A stretch of DNA of 64,000 nt. Origin: Deltaproteobacteria bacterium (lineage in GTDB: Bacteria > Desulfobacterota > Syntrophobacteria > BM002). How positions within the stretch are numbered: position 1 is the first letter of the stretch; each line of letters opens with the position of its first letter. Below are positions 58,316 to 64,000 of the stretch, piece by piece. The stretch covers positions 1-64,000 of the forward strand of contig JAJDNB010000244.1 of assembly GCA_022340905.1 (NCBI GenBank). The letters are read 5' to 3'. The position numbers and the translations under genes are program-made. The notes under the pieces are model-generated. The model did no database searches, was not told the origin of the DNA, and saw nothing but the letters and a program-made list of their open reading frames with translations.

Positions 58316-60907
58316 ATGGAAGCTGTGCCGCCTTCACATAGACCGTCAATGAGTTCAAGACTCGCGCACAGGATTGGCCCCCTGTTGGGACTGCTGCTTT
58401 TTGCCGGGGCCCTCTGGGTGCTCCATTATGAGCTCAAAGCGTACCGTTTTCACGATGTCATGTTGAGCCTGGAGGACCTACCGAGAAAAAGATTTTTCGC
58501 CGCTTTGGTTCTCACCTGTTTGAGCTATCTGGTCATGACCGGCTATGACGCTCTGGCCTTGCGATATGTTCAGCATCCCCTGCCCTATGGTAAATTCGGC
58601 CTGGCCTCCTTTATCAGCTATGCCTTCAGCAACAACATGGGCTTTGGCATGATTGCCGGAGGCTCCGTGCGCTATCGCCTCTACTCGGCCTGGGGACTCT
58701 CCGCCCTGGAGATCACCAAGGTGGTGGTCTTCTGCAGCCTGACCCTCTGGCTTGGGTTCTTCACCCTGGGCGGCGTGGTTTTCCTCTTCGAGCCTCTGAT
58801 GCTACCCAAGGTATTGCATCTTCCCTTTGCTTCCGCCCACGCGCTTGGAAGAATTTTCCTTGCTATTGTGGCAGCATACCTCCTGTGGACTATTTTGGGT
58901 AAAAGGTCCGTCAGGATCCGAGGCTGGGAGTTTTCTTTTCCTTCCGCCCAAGTGCTGGTCGCCCAGGTCATAATCGCTTCCATGGACTGGGCCTTGGCGG
59001 GGGGAGTTCTTTATGCACTCCTGCCGAAAGTTCCATCTCTCTCTTTCCCGGGATTTCTCGCCATCTATCTGCTGGCCCAAACAGGTGGCCTGATAAGCCA
59101 GGTCCCAGGTGGTCTCGGCGTTTTTGAAACAATAGTCGTCCTGCTTCTTTCGCCAACATTGCCTGCTGCAGAAATCCTGGGCGTGCTTTTGGCTTACAGG
59201 TTTCTCTACTACCTAATCCCCCTCTTTATGGCCGTGCTCTTGCTGGCCGTCCAAGAGCTGTTTCAGAGGCAGAAGGTTTTTAAAAGATTCGTCGAGCTCT
59301 TTGCTCAATGGAGTTCCGGGCTGGTGCCGCCGGTTATTGCCTTTACCGTATTTATTGGCGGGACGATTCTTCTCTTCTCTGGGGCCATTCCTGCGGTTGA
59401 CCAGCATCTCATCTGGCTGAAAAATTTCCTTCCCCTTCCAGTTCTGGAGCTCTCCCACTTCTTCGCCAGCCTGGCTGGTATGGGCCTTCTTATCTTGGCC
59501 CGCGGCTTACAAAGAAGGCTCGATGCCGCCTATCATCTCACCGCTGTCCTCCTCGGCTTCGCCGCAGTTTTTTCCCTGCTCAAGGGATGGGACTATGAAG
59601 AGGCAATTCTCTTGGGGTTCATGCTTGCCGCCCTTCTTCCTTTTCGGCGGCAATTTTACCGGAAGGCATCTCTCTTAGACCAGCGTTTCAGCCCAGGCTG
59701 GATTGCCGGCATCATTCTGGTGATGCTCTGTTCCGTGTGGCTGGGGATGTTCTCTTACAAGCATGTAGAGTATTCTGGAGCTCTCTGGTGGAAATTTGCT
59801 TTTGATAAAAACGCCCCCAGATTTCTCCGTGCTTCGGTGGGGGCTGTGATTCTTGCCCTCACTTTTGGGTTGGCAAGACTCATTCGCCCATCTCCCCCGA
59901 AACCGTTGATTCCGACACCTAAAGACATGGAAAGAATCTCTCCCATCGTCCAGCAATCACCCCGCACCTCTGCCAATCTCGCTTTGCTGGGCGACAAGAA
60001 CATTCTTTTCAATGAGAAGGAAACCGCCTTCATCATGTATGCTGTCGAAGGTCGAAGCTGGATTGCCATGGGAGATCCCGTGGGCCCAGAAGAGGAGTGG
60101 GCTGATTTGCTCTGGCGATACAGGGAACTATGCGACCAGTACGACGATTGGCCTGTATTTTATGAAGTGGGGGCAGAACACCTCCATTTGTATCTGGAAC
60201 TGGGGCTTAGTGTTTTGAAACTCGGCGAAGAGGCTCGCGTCTTCCTGGATACATTTTCCATGGAAGGAGGCGGACGTAAGGAATTCCGCCGGACCGTGCG
60301 TAAGTTGGAAGAGGGAGGCTGCACTTTTGCCCTCATCGGGACCGAGGGGGTTCCTGCAATTCTTCCTGAACTCCAAAGTATCTCCGACGGTTGGCTGGCG
60401 GCAAAAAACACTCGCGAGAAGAGATTTTCTCTTGGCTATTTCAGCGCAGGCTACCTGCAGAAGACTCCCGTGGCAATTGTCCGTAACAAGGATGGGAAAA
60501 TTCTCGCCTTTAGTAACCTATGGTTGGGAACTAACAAGGAGGAATTTTCCATGGATCTCATGCGTTATCTGGAGGAGGCTCCGCACGGCATCATGGAGTA
60601 CCTGTTCATTCAGCTCATACTCTGGGGGAAAAAAGAGGGCTACCAGTGGTTCAATTTGGGCATGGCACCACTATCCGGACTGGAGGATCATGAGCTTGCT
60701 CCCCTCTGGAACCGGCTGGGCGCTCTGGTTTTCCGACATGGGGAGCACTTTTACAATTTTCAAGGGCTGCGGCAGTACAAGAAAAAATTCGACCCTGAAT
60801 GGAGACCCAAGTATCTGGCCTGCCCCGGTGGCATGGCTCTACCCCGTATTTTTACTAATCTGGGAACCCTTATTTCTGGAGGGGTCAAGGGGGTTGTTGC
60901 CAAATAA
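58316..60907 (+). CDS. mprF: bifunctional lysylphosphatidylglycerol synthetase/flippase MprF
   Basis: 863 aa. The N-terminal ~500 residues are a polytopic flippase (a dozen helices; GFGMIAGGSVRYRLYSAWGL, QTGGLISQVPGGLGVFETIV are family motifs). The C-terminal ~300 residues form the DUF2156 transferase (NILFNEKETAFIMYAVEGRSWIAMGDPVG, RRTVRKLEEGGCTF, FNLGMAPLSGLEDHE) that moves lysine from Lys-tRNA to phosphatidylglycerol. AGGGG lies about 5 bases before the ATG at 58316; the frame upstream to 58139 is not family-like. Raises resistance to cationic peptides and acid. Followed 171 bases later by acvB. Confidence 0.94.
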   Translation: MEAVPPSHRPSMSSRLAHRIGPLLGLLLFAGALWVLHYELKAYRFHDVMLSLEDLPRKRFFAALVLTCLSYLVMTGYDALALRYVQHPLPYGKFGLASFISYAFSNNMGFGMIAGGSVRYRLYSAWGLSALEITKVVVFCSLTLWLGFFTLGGVVFLFEPLMLPKVLHLPFASAHALGRIFLAIVAAYLLWTILGKRSVRIRGWEFSFPSAQVLVAQVIIASMDWALAGGVLYALLPKVPSLSFPGFLAIYLLAQTGGLISQVPGGLGVFETIVVLLLSPTLPAAEILGVLLAYRFLYYLIPLFMAVLLLAVQELFQRQKVFKRFVELFAQWSSGLVPPVIAFTVFIGGTILLFSGAIPAVDQHLIWLKNFLPLPVLELSHFFASLAGMGLLILARGLQRRLDAAYHLTAVLLGFAAVFSLLKGWDYEEAILLGFMLAALLPFRRQFYRKASLLDQRFSPGWIAGIILVMLCSVWLGMFSYKHVEYSGALWWKFAFDKNAPRFLRASVGAVILALTFGLARLIRPSPPKPLIPTPKDMERISPIVQQSPRTSANLALLGDKNILFNEKETAFIMYAVEGRSWIAMGDPVGPEEEWADLLWRYRELCDQYDDWPVFYEVGAEHLHLYLELGLSVLKLGEEARVFLDTFSMEGGGRKEFRRTVRKLEEGGCTFALIGTEGVPAILPELQSISDGWLAAKNTREKRFSLGYFSAGYLQKTPVAIVRNKDGKILAFSNLWLGTNKEEFSMDLMRYLEEAPHGIMEYLFIQLILWGKKEGYQWFNLGMAPLSGLEDHELAPLWNRLGALVFRHGEHFYNFQGLRQYKKKFDPEWRPKYLACPGGMALPRIFTNLGTLISGGVKGVVAK

Positions 60908-61078
60908 AGCGGGTGAAATGATCTTCAGATAAAATAAAGGTGTTGTGGTCCGCGGAAACCGGGATAGTATGGCTGGTCAAGGTACATATGAAGAAATTCT
61001 GTATCGCAGCCCCCAATGGGGGGTAAAGCGAAGGGAGCATAAACGGTGATAAAGAAGTGATGAGGGGGGTTCTGCTTT

Positions 61079-62476
61079 ATGAGACGCGCGCTTTTCATCT
61101 TGCCAATTCTTCTCCTTCTGAGTTGGAGCCCTGTGCTGTGTGCTCAAGAGGAAACGGTTAACTTCGGACGCTTCGGCCGTATCACTTTGTATCGCCACTC
61201 TCCCAGACCGTCCCAGGTTGTCTTGTTTGTTTCCGGAGACGGAGGCTGGAATCTGGGGGTAATTGACATGGCCAGGGCCCTGTCCTCCCTGGACGCCCTG
61301 GTTGTAGGTATCGACATCACCAGCTACCTGAAGCGACTTGCACGCTCTGGGGATAAATGTTCTTACTGTGCTGCAGATTTCGAAGCTCTGAGCAAGTTCG
61401 TCCAGAAAAAGCTTGATTTTCCTCACTATGTGCAACCGGTGCTCGTGGGATACTCCTCCGGTGCCACCCTGGTATATGCCACCCTCGTCCAGGCACCGCC
61501 CAATACCTTTGTTGGAGCCATCAGTCTGGGCTTCTGCCCGGATCTGGAGCTGACAAAACCTCTGTGCCGCGGCAATGGGCTGGAATGGAAACCTGGCCCC
61601 AGAGGCAGAGGGTATGTGTTCCTGCCAGCGACCAACTTGCAACCACCCTGGATAGCCTTCCAGGGTGCCATTGACCAGGTTTGCCATGCAGCGGCAACGG
61701 ATACCTACGTCAAACAAGTGAAAAACGGGGAAATCGTGCTTCTTCCCAAGGTAGGCCATGGCTTTTCAGTGCAGCGCAACTGGATGCCCCAGTTCAAAGA
61801 GACATTCACCCGCCTAGTTGCGCGAAAGAAAGCCGAGAAGCCAATTTCTCTGGCTGCATTAGCTGACCTGCCCATAGTTGAGGTCAACGCCAGAGGTTCC
61901 GTTTCAGACCTCATGGCAGTAATGGTATCCGGCGATGGTGGCTGGGCCGGAATCGACCGGGAGGTAGCCGATGTCCTTGCCGGTAAGGGAATTCCGGTGG
62001 TGGGCTTGAATTCCCTGGCATACTTTTGGACCAAACGCACACCTGATGGCTCGGCAAGAGATCTGGAGCGAATCCTTGACCACTATCTTAGCCGCTGGAA
62101 AAAAGAAAAAGCTATACTTCTTGGTTACTCTTTAGGGGCAGACGTCCTCCCCTTCATGGCCAGCCGTCTCCCCAAGGAATTGTTGAGCCGTGTGTCTTTG
62201 ATCGCTCTTCTAGGTCCGGCGCGCCAAGTGGACTTTGAATTTCATCTGACGGACTGGCTAGGAGGCCCATCCGAAGGAAAAACCTATCCTATTCTCCCGG
62301 AGCTGCAAAAACTTGTGGGAACGAGGTTACTTTGCCTTTATGGTGAAGAAGAAAAAGACAGTCTCTGCCGGGACTTGGAGCCGTCCTTTGCAAAGATTGT
62401 TGCCCTGGGAGGGGCACATCATTTTGCTGGCAACTATGATGCCATTGCCGAGGCTATCCTCCGGCAAGCAAACTGA
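61079..62476 (+). CDS. AcvB/VirJ-family periplasmic hydrolase
   Basis: 465 aa. Signal peptide (RRALFILPILLLLSWSPVLCA), then two related alpha/beta-hydrolase-like halves: VVLFVSGDGGWNLGVIDMARAL and VLVGYSSGATLVY in the first, VMVSGDGGWAGIDREVADVL and AILLGYSLGADVLPFMA in the second (nucleophile Ser in GYSLGA; late His in GGAHHFAG). AcvB proteins hydrolyse lysyl-phosphatidylglycerol in alphaproteobacteria and are paired with an MprF/LpiA gene, as here. So the pair both makes and removes the lipid. Confidence 0.92.
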   Translation: MRRALFILPILLLLSWSPVLCAQEETVNFGRFGRITLYRHSPRPSQVVLFVSGDGGWNLGVIDMARALSSLDALVVGIDITSYLKRLARSGDKCSYCAADFEALSKFVQKKLDFPHYVQPVLVGYSSGATLVYATLVQAPPNTFVGAISLGFCPDLELTKPLCRGNGLEWKPGPRGRGYVFLPATNLQPPWIAFQGAIDQVCHAAATDTYVKQVKNGEIVLLPKVGHGFSVQRNWMPQFKETFTRLVARKKAEKPISLAALADLPIVEVNARGSVSDLMAVMVSGDGGWAGIDREVADVLAGKGIPVVGLNSLAYFWTKRTPDGSARDLERILDHYLSRWKKEKAILLGYSLGADVLPFMASRLPKELLSRVSLIALLGPARQVDFEFHLTDWLGGPSEGKTYPILPELQKLVGTRLLCLYGEEEKDSLCRDLEPSFAKIVALGGAHHFAGNYDAIAEAILRQAN

Positions 62477-62517
62477 TAGAGTCAGCGCAAACACCATCAA
62501 ACTGAAAGGAGAAGCTT

Positions 62518-62775
62518 GTGTCGCAAGAAAAAGGAAGACTTGAAGAGCTGATAACTAAGCTCAAACAAAAACGCAATGAGTTCCGGGTTCAAATTCATTT
62601 GGCAAAGGCAGAGGTCAATGATGAGTGGCAAGAGTTAGAGAAGAAGTAGCATGTCCTCAAAAAGAAGCTGGCCGCCCTAAATAAAGAAACGAAACATGCA
62701 TCTTGGGACATGGGCACCGCCTTAGGTGTTCTCTTCGAAGAAATCTCCTATGCTTACAAGCGCATGCGGAAGTGA
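62518..62775 (+). pseudogene. coiled-coil protein gene with in-frame TAG
   Basis: A GTG start with AAGGAG 6 bases upstream opens a frame encoding SQEKGRLEELITKLKQKRNE, a helix, up to ELEKK, then TAG (62647-62649), then HVLKKKLAALNKETKH ... LGVLFEEISYAYKRMRK and TGA at 62775. Both halves are coherent coiled coil in one frame, so the full protein would have 85 residues. A TGG-to-TAG change (Trp is expected in LEKKW) explains it. The 43-residue truncated product could also be made. Small helical proteins of this kind are common in this phylum. Confidence 0.65.
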
Positions 62776-63111
62776 TTGGATCGAGCTGTTCCTAACGGCG
62801 AGCTGAAGCGCAGAAGCCATTGTTTGTGCATCGGCCATGACCCAATCTTGTTCGCCTGATATATGATTCCTGCCACCGAACTAGGACCCTAGAGGCAGTT
62901 AGCTCTGGCCGTTGGGAGAGATTTTCTGCGGTTTTGCTCGCAGGTGAGATTAAGAGTCACGGAGAAAATAATATAACGGTTATGGTTTAAAGAAACTATT
63001 TTTTCACAGCTCTGCACTACGATAAACTGCAAACCTCCTGTGAAATGGTTATTATTATAGTTAATCTAACAATTAGCGCATTGAGCAGCGGACCAAGGAA
63101 TTGCCCACCCC
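62776..63111. other. intergenic region upstream of Nramp gene
   Basis: 336 bases. The AT-rich stretch 62965-63070 includes GTTATTATTATAGTTAATC, a possible promoter or metal-regulator site, but no Fur or MntR consensus was recognised. No gene. Confidence 0.45.
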
Positions 63112-64000
63112 ATGGAACGGCCCGGTACAGATTCCACCAAAAAAGTTAAACGCGGTGATGTGGAAACGATAACCACTGCATCGCAAGTTCTCTCGGGCGA
63201 AAGCAGTAAGCGGGGTTTTGCCCGGTTGTGGCCCTTTCTTGGCCCCGCTTTCATCGCCAGCATCGCCTACGTTGACCCGGGAAATTTCGCCACCAACATC
63301 CAGGGCGGAGCAAAATTCGGCTATACCCTTCTGTGGGTGGTCACGGCCAGCAACCTGATGGCCATGCTCATCCAGACGATCTCTGCTAAACTCGGCATTG
63401 CTACCGGACATAATTTGGCAGAACTGTGCCGGATTCATTTCCCGCGCCCCCTGGTGCTAGTCATGTGGGTACTCATGGAGCTCGTGGCCATGGCGACCGA
63501 TCTTGCTGAATTCCTCGGCGCCGCCTTGGGTTTCAACTTGTTGTTTGGCATGCCACTGTGGATTGCCGGCCTACTCACGGCAGTTGTCACTTTTCTCATA
63601 TTAGGATTGCAGGTTCGCGGCTTTCGTCCGTTGGAGGCTGTGATTACCGCCATGCTGGGGGTAATTGCCCTTTGTTATCTCATTGAAACCATTCTGGACA
63701 AGCCGAACTGGCAGAATGTAGTCTATCATGCCCTGGTGCCGCAGTTTTCAGGAGGGGAGAGCGTCCTGCTGGCCACAGGCATTCTCGGGGCAACGGTCAT
63801 GCCCCACGTGATTTTCCTGCACTCTTCCTTGACTCAGGATCGCATAGTCGTCAAAGACCCGGTTCGAAGACTCCGGCTTTTCCGCTACCAGGTTGCCGAT
63901 GTAACCATTGCCATGGGTGTAGCGGGTTTTGTCAACGGAGCCATGCTGATAATGGCTGCGGCCACCTTCCACCGTGCTGGTCTCAGCCACATCGCCTCCA
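63112..64000 (+). CDS. Nramp-family divalent metal transporter (3' end outside window)
   Basis: 296 residues visible, open to the right edge. After about 40 polar residues come FLGPAFIASIAYVDPGNFATN with the metal-binding DPGN of helix 1, GATVMPHVIFLHS with the conserved MPH of helix 6, and helices 2-7 in between. Proton-coupled uptake of Mn2+ or Fe2+ across the cytoplasmic membrane is expected. The ATG at 63112 has AAGGA 12 bases upstream, longer spacing than usual. Reads away from the truncated coiled-coil gene. Confidence 0.9.
   Translation, partial: MERPGTDSTKKVKRGDVETITTASQVLSGESSKRGFARLWPFLGPAFIASIAYVDPGNFATNIQGGAKFGYTLLWVVTASNLMAMLIQTISAKLGIATGHNLAELCRIHFPRPLVLVMWVLMELVAMATDLAEFLGAALGFNLLFGMPLWIAGLLTAVVTFLILGLQVRGFRPLEAVITAMLGVIALCYLIETILDKPNWQNVVYHALVPQFSGGESVLLATGILGATVMPHVIFLHSSLTQDRIVVKDPVRRLRLFRYQVADVTIAMGVAGFVNGAMLIMAAATFHRAGLSHIAS

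Overview
This 64 kb window looks like chromosomal DNA of a Gram-negative bacterium, most likely a Desulfobacterota (former Deltaproteobacteria). I infer this from gene content: lptG, several lipoproteins with lipoboxes, sigma-54 promoters with an NtrC-type activator, the yggT-divIVA-like-panC-DUF167 run, and many degenerate text-like intergenic repeats (GGTGTCAGGTTTCAGG and GGCATAGAGCATGG types). No rRNA, tRNA, CRISPR array or intact insertion sequence was found. Genus cannot be named from the sequence.

Layout. 1-8.0 kb: housekeeping genes on the minus strand (amino-acid-binding lipoprotein, zinc ribbon, DUF167, panC, divIVA-like, yggT, nadC, valS) with proC on plus. 8.2-20 kb: an acidic repeat protein, lptG, an AT-rich lipoprotein, response regulators, a glycosyltransferase, a 29-codon membrane ORF, small unknown proteins, an LMW-phosphatase-like protein, a DnaJ protein and a REC-PAS-GGDEF-EAL protein. 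20-26 kb: two Hsp20 genes, a sensor kinase, a YajG-like lipoprotein, an HtrA protease and two small proteins. 26.4-45 kb: an accessory island. 45-64 kb: YitT and DHH proteins, an acyl-CoA synthetase/GNAT protein, a broken cdaA/ybbR copy followed by a fused diadenylate cyclase-YbbR protein, a K+/H+ antiporter with its TrkA/Usp regulator, ZntB-like and DUF1003 membrane proteins, the lysyl-phosphatidylglycerol pair mprF-acvB, a coiled-coil gene broken by an in-frame TAG, and the start of an Nramp transporter.

The most interesting part is 26.4-45 kb. Five promoters there match the sigma-54 -24/-12 consensus with correct spacing. Each carries an inverted repeat of the form TCGGAA-N7-TTCCGA whose near edge lies 50-53 bases upstream of the -24 element; nine such repeats were found by eye, all in the intergenic regions of this block. 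A sigma-54 activator gene (29677-31086) with a degenerate receiver domain lies inside the set. The five transcription units encode (i) a DUF418 membrane protein, (ii) two paralogous small OB-like proteins plus a zinc-ribbon protein, (iii) lysine 2,3-aminomutase, two ATP-grasp ligases, a GNAT-HDAC fusion and a second GNAT, (iv) a DUF2914 periplasmic protein, and (v) a threonine-synthase-like enzyme, a DgcN-type protein, a PP-loop/creatininase fusion and a DgcA-type epimerase. I infer a sigma-54 regulon built around beta-lysine and amino-acid amide chemistry, possibly making a compatible solute or small peptide. The product is unknown.

A second theme is envelope and ionic stress: c-di-AMP synthesis beside a K+/H+ antiporter, lysyl-phosphatidylglycerol metabolism, Hsp20, HtrA and metal transport.
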